A stretch of 36,165 bases of DNA, taken from a virus. Position numbers and translations under genes: made by a program. The stretch covers positions 1 through 36,165 of the IMG/VR virus record IMGVR_UViG_3300047462_000078. One strand, 5' to 3'. A model generated the notes under the pieces. It saw only the letters and a list, made by a program, of their open reading frames with translations, did not search any database and was not told the DNA's origin. This document shows, piece after piece, positions 19,817 to 28,755 of this stretch (position 1 is the stretch's first letter; every line of letters starts with the position of its first letter).

Positions 19817-21277
19817 ATGAGCACATTACCCCTTTCGATTATTGCGGATGTGACTGTAGTCACCAGTTCTCCGCAGGTAGCGGCTCCTAAGTTTAATACA
19901 GGCTTAGTAATCGGTAACTCGACAGTTATTCCTTCCTATGGAGTTAACTCCAGAGTAAGAATCTATCAGTATGGCACGTATTCGTCTTCAATGCTTACTG
20001 ACGGTTTTACTATCAATAGCCCTGAGTATATCTGCGCTCAGATCTATTTCAGTCAGTCTCCTGCTCCTGCCCAGATAGCAATCGGTAGACAAGATGCTAC
20101 GGCCATTTCCGCTTTAACCATTATGTCGGGAGATGCTGGAACAGGCTATGCTGTCGGAGACCGTTTCAGCATTACTCAAGGCGGGGCCAGCTTTGGCATT
20201 GGTCAAGTGACCACTATTGGCACTAATGGCGCAGTCACTGGGGTTTCTATCTATCAGCAGGGGACCAGCTATACTGTAGCTAACGGGCTTACCACAATTG
20301 CTCTTACTGGATCTGGCACAGGTCTAGAGGTTGACGTCACTGCTCTTGGAGAAAGTGCTCTACAAGCCTTCCAAGCTTGCCGATCTGCTAACGCTATCTG
20401 GTATGCTGGAATGGTCACGACCGCGGTTGACGCCGACCACATAGCTATCTCCGCTTGGGTCCTCAGTCAAGCAGGAACAACCTACTTTGGGAATAACTCT
20501 GAAGCGGCTGTCGCAAATGCCGTTGCCGGAAATGTGTTCTCCACACTATTTGGAGCTAACTCCAAGCGGACATGGATGCAGTGGGCAACCACTCAGAGCG
20601 GTTTGTACCCTAATCAGATCTACTTTACTGCGGCTGTTATTGGCCAAGCTATGGCCTCTAATACTCAGCTTTCAAACTCAGCCTTTACTGAGAAGTTTAG
20701 CGGGGGAGTTCCTCTAGTCGGAGTATATGTTGAGCCTACTGGTCCTGGCGGTTTGTCTACTACTCAGATAAGCAACATTGAAGGAACGAGCACGACAGCT
20801 GGTCCTAACGGAAATCTATACCTGAACTACGGAAGCTCTTTCAATGCTATAGAGCAAGGTACTATGATGGCACCTGGGGTGTTCTTTGACCAGATATTGA
20901 ATCTTGATATTTTGGGCTCAAACATCCAGTTCAACATTATGAATCTGCTGACTACTCTTCCTAAGGTTCCCCAGACGGACGGCGGGCAGCAGCTACTGAT
21001 TCAAGCAGTTGAGGCTGCTCTTGCCCAATCAGCATCTACTGGATTCATTGCTTCTGGCATCTGGGAAGGCCAGACTATAAGTCTCGGTGGAAACAATAGT
21101 CTAACTCCTGGAACTTCTCTTCCTAACGGCTACCTTGTGCTATCTCCTAGCTATAGCGTATGGGGTAAAGCCAACCCAGCTCTATTGGCTCTTCGGCAGG
21201 CTCCTCCTATCTACGTGGCGCTCATTGAAGCGGGAGCGGTACACTTTGTTACCGTGGAAGTTCTAGTACAGATTTAG
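19817..21277 (+). CDS. Tail sheath protein, DUF3383 family
   Basis: The 486-residue protein is the contractile sheath subunit, which makes the tail type clear. Supporting segments are SIIADVTVVTSSPQVAAPKF at the start, SPAPAQIAIGRQ, GNVFSTLFGANSKRTWMQWA and MAPGVFFDQILNLDILGSNI, followed by NIMNLLTTLPKVPQTDGG. A Gly-rich beta insert (AGTGYAVGDRFSITQGGASF, GTSYTVANGLT; about residues 110-180) could be exposed on the sheath surface. The start ATG follows AAGGAG. Confidence 0.88.
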   Translation: MSTLPLSIIADVTVVTSSPQVAAPKFNTGLVIGNSTVIPSYGVNSRVRIYQYGTYSSSMLTDGFTINSPEYICAQIYFSQSPAPAQIAIGRQDATAISALTIMSGDAGTGYAVGDRFSITQGGASFGIGQVTTIGTNGAVTGVSIYQQGTSYTVANGLTTIALTGSGTGLEVDVTALGESALQAFQACRSANAIWYAGMVTTAVDADHIAISAWVLSQAGTTYFGNNSEAAVANAVAGNVFSTLFGANSKRTWMQWATTQSGLYPNQIYFTAAVIGQAMASNTQLSNSAFTEKFSGGVPLVGVYVEPTGPGGLSTTQISNIEGTSTTAGPNGNLYLNYGSSFNAIEQGTMMAPGVFFDQILNLDILGSNIQFNIMNLLTTLPKVPQTDGGQQLLIQAVEAALAQSASTGFIASGIWEGQTISLGGNNSLTPGTSLPNGYLVLSPSYSVWGKANPALLALRQAPPIYVALIEAGAVHFVTVEVLVQI

Positions 21278-21281
21278 AAAT

Positions 21282-21380
21282 CATATGCAAATCTTGGACA
21301 TTGAATTAATCATCTAATTTTTGCATATGAATCCTATGAACTCCTAGATATCCCCAAGGTTGACCTGGATTTCTCAAAAT
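21282..21380. repeat. Structured intergenic element, copy 1
   Basis: CATATGCAAA (21282-21291) pairs with TTTGCATATG (21320-21329); inside it, TTGGA pairs with TCTAA. The element is closely related to 35501-35590: both share TGCAAATC, ATTAATCATC, ATTTTTGCA and ATGAATCCTA. In the second copy an A-T pair at the stem is replaced by G-C. A looser second stem-like part follows. It fills the gap between sheath and tube genes. Confidence 0.75.
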
Positions 21381-21414
21381 TATCATTTTAATGCCCGTAG
21401 CGGAAAGGAAATCT

Positions 21415-21858
21415 ATGGCAACTACGTACGCTTTTAAGAGTATCGTCGGGAGCTTTACAGACCCTGATGTAGGAACCTATATTTTTGCAGGTCAAGAGGG
21501 TGTCAAGCACATTACCGTAGGTAACACCATTGATCGCACAGTTCAAGACGTTGCCGCCGACGGTACTGTGATGGTTAGCTATGTTTCTGGTGCTAATGGC
21601 TATGTTGAGATTGAGACTCAGCAAAACAGCAGTCTTCATCAGTTTCTCGTGAATTGGGCAAACTATAAGTTTACTGAGAGTGAGAATGGTGGAGCGGCCC
21701 TGTTTGCTGCTGCTGCCATTAAGATCATCGACACTCTTTCAGGGGCGAATCACACGATTACCGGAGTATCCCCGATGAAGATTCCTGACAAGCCGTACGG
21801 GCCTTCAGGCAGCACAACCACCTGGAGACTGCCGGCAGCAAATCTCGTTCAGCAGTAA
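21415..21858 (+). CDS. Tail tube protein, DUF3277 family
   Basis: I start at ATG 21415 after GGAAAGGAAA rather than 21391. The 147-residue protein follows the sheath and has the tube-family pattern: YAFKSIVGSFTDP, TVGNTIDRTVQDVAADGTVM (about residues 38-57), IETQQNSSLHQFLVNWANYK (about 67-86) and a C-terminal PYGPSGSTTTWRLPAANL. It should polymerise into the inner tube around the tape measure. A structured intergenic element lies just upstream and may set its expression apart from the sheath. Confidence 0.83.
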   Translation: MATTYAFKSIVGSFTDPDVGTYIFAGQEGVKHITVGNTIDRTVQDVAADGTVMVSYVSGANGYVEIETQQNSSLHQFLVNWANYKFTESENGGAALFAAAAIKIIDTLSGANHTITGVSPMKIPDKPYGPSGSTTTWRLPAANLVQQ

Positions 21859-21877
21859 AACTTAAATAGGAGAGAGT

Positions 21878-22243
21878 ATGGACCCCCGAGTTACGACTAA
21901 GGACATAACAATAGATGATAAGTCTTTTAGATTGTCTAAGATGGACGCAAGACTGGCCTGCTGGCTCTTTGCTACTCTTGGTGCAAATGCTAGTTCTAGC
22001 GGTCTTCTTCTATCGACTCTAGGGAGCTGTACTCACGCTCAATTTGATGAGATTCAAGGTCACGCTCTCAGACACGTCATGCTTTTAGATAATAAGGATG
22101 GAAACGTATTTCCTGTTCCTATTCTCTCTGGAGAAGGAAAGTTCGCAGACCCTAGCCTTGGAACAGATGGCAACCTAGTCTTTAGGCTTACCTCAGAGTC
22201 CATCATGTTTAATGTGGCTCCTTTTTTACCCGAACCCAAGTAG
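21878..22243 (+). CDS. Tail assembly chaperone, short form
   Basis: The 121-residue protein between tube and tape measure begins with an acidic/basic N-terminus (KDITIDDKSFRLSKMDARLA). It continues with CWLFATLGANASSSGLLLST, THAQFDEIQGHALRHV and FRLTSESIMFNVAPFLPEPK. This is the gpG-like partner that coats the tape measure during assembly. Seven codons before its stop is the heptamer T TTT TTA in the correct frame, allowing a -1 shift into the next frame. The start ATG follows GGAGAGAG. Confidence 0.72.
   Translation: MDPRVTTKDITIDDKSFRLSKMDARLACWLFATLGANASSSGLLLSTLGSCTHAQFDEIQGHALRHVMLLDNKDGNVFPVPILSGEGKFADPSLGTDGNLVFRLTSESIMFNVAPFLPEPK
22222..22228 (+). promoter_or_regulatory. -1 ribosomal frameshift site T TTT TTA
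   Basis: The heptamer is in the canonical X XXY YYZ register of the chaperone gene (codons CCT TTT TTA). After slippage reading continues without a stop for 11 codons to the ATG at 22261 and then through to 22470. A 7-bp stem TTCCCAA/TTGGGAA (22247-22253 and 22272-22278) lies 18 bases downstream and could stimulate it. Confidence 0.7.
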
Positions 22244-22470
22244 AGATTCCCAATAGGCAAATGGGCTCTGCTTGGGAACCCGCTGAATACCTTAATCTTA
22301 GTGAAATTCTCATGAGACCTGTTGAATCAGGGCTATGGAGACTTCACGAGACTTTTGATGGCACTTACACTGGAGATGACCTTCTCGACATCTTAGAACT
22401 CCTAGACGTTAGAGTAGAGAATAGACTCAGGGCAGAAGAGTATAGAGAGAGGAAAGCTAATGCCGGATAA
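22228..22470 (+). CDS. Tail assembly chaperone, frameshifted extension (GT-like)
   Basis: This frame encodes TRTQVEIPNRQ followed by MGSAWEPAEYLNLSEIL and an acidic, helical end (DLLDILELLDVRVENRLRAE). Read together with residues 1-117 of the gene at 21878 it gives a 197-residue fusion, as in the G-GT pair of lambda. The ATG at 22261 has only a poor ribosome binding site, so the frameshift is the likely way of expression. The stop overlaps the start of the tape measure by 11 bases. Confidence 0.68.
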   Translation, partial: TRTQVEIPNRQMGSAWEPAEYLNLSEILMRPVESGLWRLHETFDGTYTGDDLLDILELLDVRVENRLRAEEYRERKANAG

Positions 22471-24058
22471 TGTATTAGACTCCTATCTCGTTCGCCTGGG
22501 GGCCACGGTTGATACTTCCTCTTTTGTGCGATTTAACGCGGTCTTAAAGGGCTCTGAGAATACGGTAACTTCCTTTACCTCAGGAGCACTTTCTCAGTTT
22601 CTTAAGTTTGAGTTTGCTGCAATCTCAACTCTAACTTCAGTAGGAATTGGTCTTATTGGATTGGCGGATAAGACAGCCATGGCGGACCAGCAGTACCGTC
22701 TGTTTGGCATGAGAATGCTCATGACCAAGGACTCTGCCCGAGCTATGCAGATGGCTCTAGGCCAATTAGATGCCACTCTAGACGAAGTCTCTTACGACAA
22801 AGAGCTCAATCAGAGATTTCAATATCTTTATGAGCAGAACGAGAAGCTCGGAAAAACTCTTGGGCCCAATTTCGATAAAAACATGATTGGGATTAGAGGT
22901 TTAAGAACTGAAGTTAAGTTCTTTGGGGATGAGCTCGAAGTCCTGGCTATGGGCAGTATCTCTAAGCTTTTTGAGAAGTTAGGTTACAGCATAGGAGACT
23001 TGCAGAATAGATTAGATAGGCTCAGCGATGAGTTTATGAAAGACATACCTTACTGGTCTGAGCAGATAAGTTCCAATCTTATTCCTGTTTGGAATGAATT
23101 TAAGCTTGTTCTTTCAGAGTCTTGGGATATTGCTAAATCCTTCATAGGAGACTATACCCTACTAGACGCACTAGTTAGAGGCGATGACTCTGTCCAAAAC
23201 GCACAGTTAAGCTGGACCAACTTTGGGAAATCAATAAAGCAAAGCTTTAACGATGTCTTCGAGATTGTCAATGAGAGTTTAACTGCAATCAAGGCCGTTG
23301 ACCACGCCTTTAAGTCTGCTATCTATTCTGGTATGGCTATGAGAGCTCTGGCTCATGGAAAAACTGATGAGGCTTCTAAGTATCTTAACATGGGGGATAA
23401 GGAAAGCGATAAGATTATCGACTTTCTTTATGGGCAGTATAACACTAAGTTTACTGGAGGGGATTACTCCTGGAGAAATAAAACCAGTTCTTCAGATATG
23501 CCTTCTACAGCATCTGCCCCTGATTCTTTAAAGCCTTACTTAGCCAACCCTCAATTTCAAGCCTTACTCTACGGAGTAGGCATGAGAGAGTCCGGTGGCC
23601 ATCAGTTTGATATCAACGGTCGCCCTACTCAAGGTCCTGCTACAGACAACTTTGGTAATCCTCTTCCTGAGAGAGCCGTTGGTAAGTATCAACTTTTTCC
23701 TTCTTCTGCTAAGAAGTATGGGTTCGATATTAACACAGAAGAAGGAAATACTCTAGCCGCAGCCAGTCTGCTTAGAGATCTTCTTATTAAGCACAAAAAC
23801 AATGATGCGGCGGCATTAGCTGACTATGGTGGATTTAAGAAGGCTGATCCTTCTAGGTACATCGGAGCAGTAAAAAGATTTGCTGGTCAATATAGTCCTT
23901 CTTCCGCAAGTATTAGTATAGGTTCTGTCGTCATTAACGTACCGCACTCAATTCCCCCTCACGAGATGAGTCGCTTTGTTAAGGATTCAATGAGTAACAT
24001 AACAGATAAAGCCATTAAACAAACTACAGCCCAGATGGCAGCAGGAGCGTATTACTAG
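22460..24058 (+). CDS. Tail tape measure protein with a lysozyme-like C-terminal domain
   Basis: At 532 residues this is a short tape measure. The first 300 residues are helical with a hydrophobic stretch (FAAISTLTSVGIGLIGLADK) and a region of repeated helices. About residues 375-480 look like a peptidoglycan-cleaving fold: YGVGMRESGGHQFD (candidate catalytic Glu), RAVGKYQLFPSSAKKYGFDI and ADYGG near the end. Such domains help the tail tube cross the cell wall. The gene overlaps the chaperone and ends by overlapping the GTG of the next. Confidence 0.78.
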   Translation: MPDNVLDSYLVRLGATVDTSSFVRFNAVLKGSENTVTSFTSGALSQFLKFEFAAISTLTSVGIGLIGLADKTAMADQQYRLFGMRMLMTKDSARAMQMALGQLDATLDEVSYDKELNQRFQYLYEQNEKLGKTLGPNFDKNMIGIRGLRTEVKFFGDELEVLAMGSISKLFEKLGYSIGDLQNRLDRLSDEFMKDIPYWSEQISSNLIPVWNEFKLVLSESWDIAKSFIGDYTLLDALVRGDDSVQNAQLSWTNFGKSIKQSFNDVFEIVNESLTAIKAVDHAFKSAIYSGMAMRALAHGKTDEASKYLNMGDKESDKIIDFLYGQYNTKFTGGDYSWRNKTSSSDMPSTASAPDSLKPYLANPQFQALLYGVGMRESGGHQFDINGRPTQGPATDNFGNPLPERAVGKYQLFPSSAKKYGFDINTEEGNTLAAASLLRDLLIKHKNNDAAALADYGGFKKADPSRYIGAVKRFAGQYSPSSASISIGSVVINVPHSIPPHEMSRFVKDSMSNITDKAIKQTTAQMAAGAYY

Positions 24059-24891
24059 TGGCTACTTCAGGCATTTTGTTTCCTGTGATTAGTGAGGTCT
24101 ATGCTAAGTCGTTACCGCGTTATAAAGGCTCTTCTAGTCAGTCTGGAAACTATACAAGTGAATTAACTGGACCCTGGACTCCTCCCCAGTATTCTCAACC
24201 TGCAGTAACTATTCTTACCGTACCTTCTTCAGGTAATCCTGTTTTAGTTCAAGCTCCTATCACAGGGACTGACGGGACCACATCAGCTCCTGTCTACCAG
24301 GGAGGAACTCCAGCATCTGATTATGTTTTTGATGCTATTCTAAGACTCAACCATAAGCGGTCTATAGAAAAGACTAGTCATCCTGTCCTTACAGGAGCTA
24401 ACATTTCAGACCACTTTTACGTTAAGCCTTCTAGAGTAGTCTTAGAGATTGGAATGAGTGACGCAATGTCCTCATTTACAGCAGGAGTTTGGGTAGGAGC
24501 TTCAACAAAGAGCGTATCTGCTTGGCAAATTCTTAAGTCTCTTCAAATCGCAGGAACTCTGTTTACCTTAACAACTCGTCTAGACACGTACTATAACATG
24601 ATGATTATAGACCTAGATACCTCTGATGACCACAAGACACTTCATGGGTTAAGAGCTTCTGTAGTTCTAGAGGAATTACTTTCCGCCGCCGTGGTATCAA
24701 CCGCCGGAGCAAGCTCTAGAGACCAAGCATCTGGGTCTACATCTCTAGGTACTATTCAGGGAACGTCAATTAACTCAACTCAACAGGAACAGAACGTCTT
24801 TCCTTCTAGTCTATACCCAGACGCTCCTACCTATCCTAACGTTCCTGGGGCTGGAGACGTTAGCTCAACCAGTTTAAGCCAAGTCCCTTAA
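24058..24891 (+). CDS. Dit-like baseplate/tail hub protein
   Basis: The 277-residue protein starts at GTG 24058 inside the preceding stop. The middle part, DYVFDAILRLNHKRSIEKTS, DHFYVKPSRVVLEIGMSDAM and LTTRLDTYYNMMIIDLDTSD, is typical of the Dit-like N-terminal domain family in contractile tails. The N- and C-terminal regions are Ser/Thr/Pro-rich and probably flexible. It should form the ring between tube and baseplate. Confidence 0.72.
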   Translation: MATSGILFPVISEVYAKSLPRYKGSSSQSGNYTSELTGPWTPPQYSQPAVTILTVPSSGNPVLVQAPITGTDGTTSAPVYQGGTPASDYVFDAILRLNHKRSIEKTSHPVLTGANISDHFYVKPSRVVLEIGMSDAMSSFTAGVWVGASTKSVSAWQILKSLQIAGTLFTLTTRLDTYYNMMIIDLDTSDDHKTLHGLRASVVLEELLSAAVVSTAGASSRDQASGSTSLGTIQGTSINSTQQEQNVFPSSLYPDAPTYPNVPGAGDVSSTSLSQVP

Positions 24892-24900
24892 GGAGTCAGC

Positions 24901-25326
24901 ATGTCTCTTCAGTTGATTCCCTTGACTAGTTCTCCAAATCAGTCGTTGACTGTTCAGCTTCAGGTAGACGGAAACACTTTAACCCTGAATCTAATTATTA
25001 AGTACGATGATATGGCGGGTTACTGGATAATGTCTATTTCAGACATAAGCAATAACCTTCTCATCGACTCTATTCCAATGATCTGCGGAGCTTACCCTGC
25101 CGCTAACTTACTTCAGCAGCAGAGGTACTTAGCTATAGGCTCTGCTTTCATAGTTAACGTCGGCAATACTTCTTCAGTTGGTGGAGGAAACATTGGGTAC
25201 GGTCAGGGAGGCTACGGTCAGGGCCCCTACGGAGGTCAAGAAGGCCAAGGCGGAGTAGACTACCCCAATCAATTTAACCTTGGTACAACCTTTCAACTGT
25301 GGTGGGGGGATACCCCAAGTGTCTAA
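24901..25326 (+). CDS. Baseplate plug protein (Pam3 gp18-like)
   Basis: The first 90 residues (QLIPLTSSPNQSLTVQLQVD, IIKYDDMAGYWIMSISD, LIDSIPMICGAYPAANLL, YLAIGSAFIVNVG) match the small baseplate plug family known from cyanophage Pam3. The C-terminal 50 residues carry a Gly/Gln/Tyr-rich repeat (GYGQGGYGQGPYGGQEGQGG), unusual for this family. The start ATG follows AAGGAG. It overlaps the next gene. Confidence 0.75.
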   Translation: MSLQLIPLTSSPNQSLTVQLQVDGNTLTLNLIIKYDDMAGYWIMSISDISNNLLIDSIPMICGAYPAANLLQQQRYLAIGSAFIVNVGNTSSVGGGNIGYGQGGYGQGPYGGQEGQGGVDYPNQFNLGTTFQLWWGDTPSV

Positions 25327-26419
25327 TCCTTCAACTACTCCATTCTTTGGAAGAGCCTACTCTCTCGTTGTAACTCCTGCTCAAGGCCCAAGCGCCAAAA
25401 CTCCAATAACTATCTCTGACGACTCCTTTGACCAGTACGCGCTTAGAATAACCTTTGAGATTAATCAACTGGCTTTCTCAGCCTTTTGGTCCGCGGAAAT
25501 AACTGTTTGGAACGCAGACGGCAACATCACAGCTGGACCTTCTAAGGGAGTAAATCTCTATCAGTCTGTAATTCAAGAGGGAAGTACAGTTTCTTTATCT
25601 GCTGGCTACCAAGCGAATGGATTTTCTGGAGTTATCTTTGAGGGTCAGGTTTTCTACACTACTCAAGATAGAGTAAACGCCACTGACAGACGATTAACCT
25701 TTCACTGTCTTTTAAGTAGGGCGCTTACGACTCAAAACTTTCTTAATGCCACTCTTCCCGCAACCTCTACTCAATTTACACAAGCTCAATTTATAGCCTC
25801 TCAGTCTAAGAACCCTATAGCTTTTAATTCTGATCAGTTTAAGACTAACGTAGAGGGCGCTATACCTCAAAGGGGTTCTGTTCAACTTCCGCGAGGTAAG
25901 TCATTCTTTGGAAACCCTCACCACTACTTAAAGTCCTTAGCTGATCAGAATGGTCTATTAAGCTGGTTTGACGGGAAGGGCTGGAATACTGACTCTCTTC
26001 AGAATCCCGCGGGACCCCTGGTGACTACTTACGCCCCTGTTCAAACTATAGGTCAGCCTCCTTCTCTGGTAGGAGATTTGACTTTAAGTTTAATAGGTCA
26101 GCCTCAACAGACTCAGTTTGGAGTAAACTTTAGAGTTCTTTTAGACTCCCGAGTTCAAATTGTGGCCCCTCTTCCTCAGGTCGGTCTACAGACTCAGTAT
26201 ATTCGTCAAGCTTCTATTTCCTATCCTTTGCCGCAAGGACAAGGGCCTCCAAGACCTCTATCTGAGAATGGCCAGTACATCGTTATCGGAGTAAGACTCA
26301 GTGGAGACACTAGAGGAAATGAGTGGTACAGTGAGTTTACTGCTGTTACTCTTATCACAGATGTCATAGCTATGCTAGGACAAAATAAGCAGGCTCTTCC
26401 GATGGGCGGTAATGGCTAA
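25319..26419 (+). CDS. Baseplate hub protein
   Basis: I choose GTG 25319, preceded by GGGGGGAT at good spacing; an ATG at 25280 would lie deep inside the plug gene. The 366-residue protein is beta-rich with FFGRAYSLVVTPAQGP, LRITFEINQLAFSAFWSAEI, YTTQDRVNATDRRLTFHCLL, LPRGKSFFGNPHHYLKSLAD and QYIVIGVRLSGDTRGNEWYS. This agrees with the gp27/gpD-like hubs that hold the spike. The stop overlaps the next ATG. Confidence 0.72.
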   Translation: MSNPSTTPFFGRAYSLVVTPAQGPSAKTPITISDDSFDQYALRITFEINQLAFSAFWSAEITVWNADGNITAGPSKGVNLYQSVIQEGSTVSLSAGYQANGFSGVIFEGQVFYTTQDRVNATDRRLTFHCLLSRALTTQNFLNATLPATSTQFTQAQFIASQSKNPIAFNSDQFKTNVEGAIPQRGSVQLPRGKSFFGNPHHYLKSLADQNGLLSWFDGKGWNTDSLQNPAGPLVTTYAPVQTIGQPPSLVGDLTLSLIGQPQQTQFGVNFRVLLDSRVQIVAPLPQVGLQTQYIRQASISYPLPQGQGPPRPLSENGQYIVIGVRLSGDTRGNEWYSEFTAVTLITDVIAMLGQNKQALPMGGNG

Positions 26420-27138
26420 TGATCTCTATAGCAGAAAGACTTTCTGTAGCTTCTGAGCCAGTTGAAGGAGCTTTGTGGCAGTGGGCCTGCCGCCTGAGAT
26501 CAGCTATACCTGGAATAGTAGTCTCATTTGACCCAGATAAGCAGACCTGTGTAGTTCAACCTGCAATTCAAGAGCTTGTTCTTTTGCCTCCTCCAGCTAC
26601 TCCTCAAAACTCTAACCCGGATTCAACGCAAAACATACCCACTTCAGTTTCTATAGAGCCTCTACAGGATGTGCCCATCATAATGATGAGAGTTCCTGGG
26701 TGGTCTATAACGTTGCCTATAACTGAAGGGGCTGAGTGTCTTCTTATTTTTGCGGATAGCTGTATAGATGGTTGGTGGCAGAACGGAGGAGTAAATGCGC
26801 AGTTTGATAGGCGGAGACATGACCTCTCTGACGCAATGGCCCTGTTTGGGCCTTGGTCGCAGCCTAGTGCTCTTGAGAACTATTCCACTGATTCTCTACA
26901 GATTAGGTCTGATGACCAGTCGGTGGTCGTTGACCTCAGATCCGGAAAAGTAACTATAGCAGCTCCAACTGTTGAGATAAAAGAAGCAGGAGGAACCAGT
27001 CAGCCTTTAGTTACCGCGGACTGGTTAACTTTCTTTAACACCGACATTCTACCTTTTCTTCAGAGTAAAGGCTATACCGGACCTACCGGTCCAACCCCTA
27101 GTTCTTCGTCTTTGACTACTGTACTGGAGGCTCAATAG
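26419..27138 (+). CDS. Baseplate spike protein, Gp138-like
   Basis: The 239-residue protein matches the Gp138 N-terminal domain family: CRLRSAIPGIVVSFDPDKQT (about residues 25-44), CVVQPAIQEL, DVPIIMMRVPGWSITLPITE (about 86-105), GAECLLIFADSCIDGWWQNG and RRRHDLSDAMALFGPWSQP. It forms the OB-fold base of the cell-puncturing spike. A C-terminal beta segment (VVVDLRSGKVTIAAPTVEIK) is the usual needle, and the end is Ser/Thr-rich. Confidence 0.85.
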   Translation: MISIAERLSVASEPVEGALWQWACRLRSAIPGIVVSFDPDKQTCVVQPAIQELVLLPPPATPQNSNPDSTQNIPTSVSIEPLQDVPIIMMRVPGWSITLPITEGAECLLIFADSCIDGWWQNGGVNAQFDRRRHDLSDAMALFGPWSQPSALENYSTDSLQIRSDDQSVVVDLRSGKVTIAAPTVEIKEAGGTSQPLVTADWLTFFNTDILPFLQSKGYTGPTGPTPSSSSLTTVLEAQ

Positions 27139-27542
27139 TGGCTACTATTACAGTTCGTCAACTAAACCCTACGACATGGGAGCCAATGGAAGGGAATGGG
27201 TTAAATAACTTTATATCTGACCTTCAAGCTGTCGCTCAAATAATAGCCACTAGATTAAGACTCTTTCAGGGCGAGTGGTTTCTTAATCTTAGCGATGGAC
27301 TTCCTCTTTTTCAGTCTATGCTAGGCTCTTCTGGGAGTCAAAGAAATCTAGATGTGATAACAAACTTCCTATCTGCTAGGATTCTGGGAACTCCCTACGT
27401 CACTGGAATAGCCTCTTTATTAACCTCGTATGCTGATAGAAAGTTTCAGTTTAGCGCAGTTGTCTCTACTCAGTTTGGTACTGTTTCCATAAACAATTCT
27501 TCCGCGATATCCGCCAGTCTAAGTACTACGACTAGCAGTTAG
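27138..27542 (+). CDS. Baseplate wedge protein (gp25-like)
   Basis: The 134-residue protein starts at GTG 27138 overlapping the previous stop. It carries NFISDLQAVAQIIATRLRLF (about residues 24-43) and GEWFLNLSDGLPLFQSMLGS (about 45-64), followed by DVITNFLSARILGTPYVTGI. The combination GEWF..L..G.P..Q..LG is typical of wedge proteins placed between spike and gpJ in this phage type. It links the wedge to the sheath start. Confidence 0.75.
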   Translation: MATITVRQLNPTTWEPMEGNGLNNFISDLQAVAQIIATRLRLFQGEWFLNLSDGLPLFQSMLGSSGSQRNLDVITNFLSARILGTPYVTGIASLLTSYADRKFQFSAVVSTQFGTVSINNSSAISASLSTTTSS

Positions 27543-27554
27543 GAAAACCACGAC

Positions 27555-28754
27555 ATGGCATATTTTCCACCGGTTATTACTCCGGCCGGGTTATCTGTTC
27601 CGAGTTTTTCTGACATTCAACAGGCTCTGTTAGACGCCTATTCTTCAATCTACGGCTCGACTACTTACCTGGGAAACGACTCAGCTGACTATCAATTTTT
27701 ATCTGCGCTAGCCTTAAAGCTCAGCGACAACTGCGGACTTTGCCAATTAGCTTACAATTCCAGGTCACCACTAACAGCGGTTGGGGCAGATTTAGATGCC
27801 GTCGTCGAATTGGGTGGGTTAACTAGACTTTCTTCTTCTGCTTCTTTTGCGGCTCTCTTGCTGTCTGGAACCCCTGGAAAAGTAATCAACAGCGCAGTCA
27901 TTCAGGATGAGAATGGAATACTCTGGTCACTTCCTTCTGGAGTAACTATAGGCGGTGGCGGCTCCGTTGTCTCCACGGCAACCTGTCAGCAAGCAGGTCC
28001 TATAAGTGCCGAAGCTAATACCATTACAAATCCTGTTGGAGGCTTTACTGCGGGTTGGACAGCGGTTACCAATCCATTAGCCGCCACTCTGGGAACCTCA
28101 GTTGAGGCTGACTCCTCTCTTAGAGCTAGATACGCCATTTCAGTTGCTTTACCATCTAGTACTAGACTTGCAGGAACCACCGCTGAAATTCTGGCAATAC
28201 CTGGAGTTACTCTTACAAATATCCTAGAAAATCAGACAGGCACGACTGACTCTTACGGGAATGAGGGTCACTCTCTTACTTGCGTAGTTCTAGGAGGCTC
28301 TGATCTTGCCGTTGCTACAGCTATCTACAATAATCGTGGAATAGGCTGCAACACTCAAGGAGCAACATCTACGGCCATGACCATAGTCCCCGTGACTGAT
28401 CCTAATACAGGAAACGTTACTAGCATTGGCTTTATCCGGCCGACAGCGGTTCCCGTTTACGTAAGTCTATCGGTTCATGGCCTAAACGCCAGTTTTACGA
28501 CGGCTACTCAGGCTGCTATTATTGCCGCGATAGTTGCTTACCTTAATAGTCTCCAAATTGGAGAAGAAGTTACTCAGTCCGCTCTCTATGGGGCTGCTCT
28601 TTCTGTGATGGCTAACCTATCACAGCCTTATTTTTCTATAAGAGCTCTTACCCTGGGAACCTCCGCTTCTCCCACAGGTACTACTGACATTTCTCTTAAC
28701 TTTTATCAAGTTTCCTCGGGAGTAACTGGAAACGTGATACTGACGGTGGTTTAA
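27555..28754 (+). CDS. Baseplate J-like protein
   Basis: The 399-residue protein belongs to the Baseplate_J family. Its N-terminus has PSFSDIQQALLDAYSSIYGS, then LAYNSRSPLTAVGADLDAVV (about residues 66-85). The middle shows ANTITNPVGGFTAGWTAVTN, ADSSLRARYAISVALPSSTR (about 181-200) and LAGTTAEILAIPGVTLTNIL. These are classic J-family landmarks. The start ATG 27555 lies 12 bp after the preceding stop. Confidence 0.92.
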   Translation: MAYFPPVITPAGLSVPSFSDIQQALLDAYSSIYGSTTYLGNDSADYQFLSALALKLSDNCGLCQLAYNSRSPLTAVGADLDAVVELGGLTRLSSSASFAALLLSGTPGKVINSAVIQDENGILWSLPSGVTIGGGGSVVSTATCQQAGPISAEANTITNPVGGFTAGWTAVTNPLAATLGTSVEADSSLRARYAISVALPSSTRLAGTTAEILAIPGVTLTNILENQTGTTDSYGNEGHSLTCVVLGGSDLAVATAIYNNRGIGCNTQGATSTAMTIVPVTDPNTGNVTSIGFIRPTAVPVYVSLSVHGLNASFTTATQAAIIAAIVAYLNSLQIGEEVTQSALYGAALSVMANLSQPYFSIRALTLGTSASPTGTTDISLNFYQVSSGVTGNVILTVV

Positions 28755-28755
28755 G

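Noticed and set aside
21282-21345. Late promoter between sheath and tube genes
   Set aside because: TTGGAC followed by TAATTT has only 15 bp spacing, and neither hexamer is kept in the second copy of the element, while the pairing is kept.
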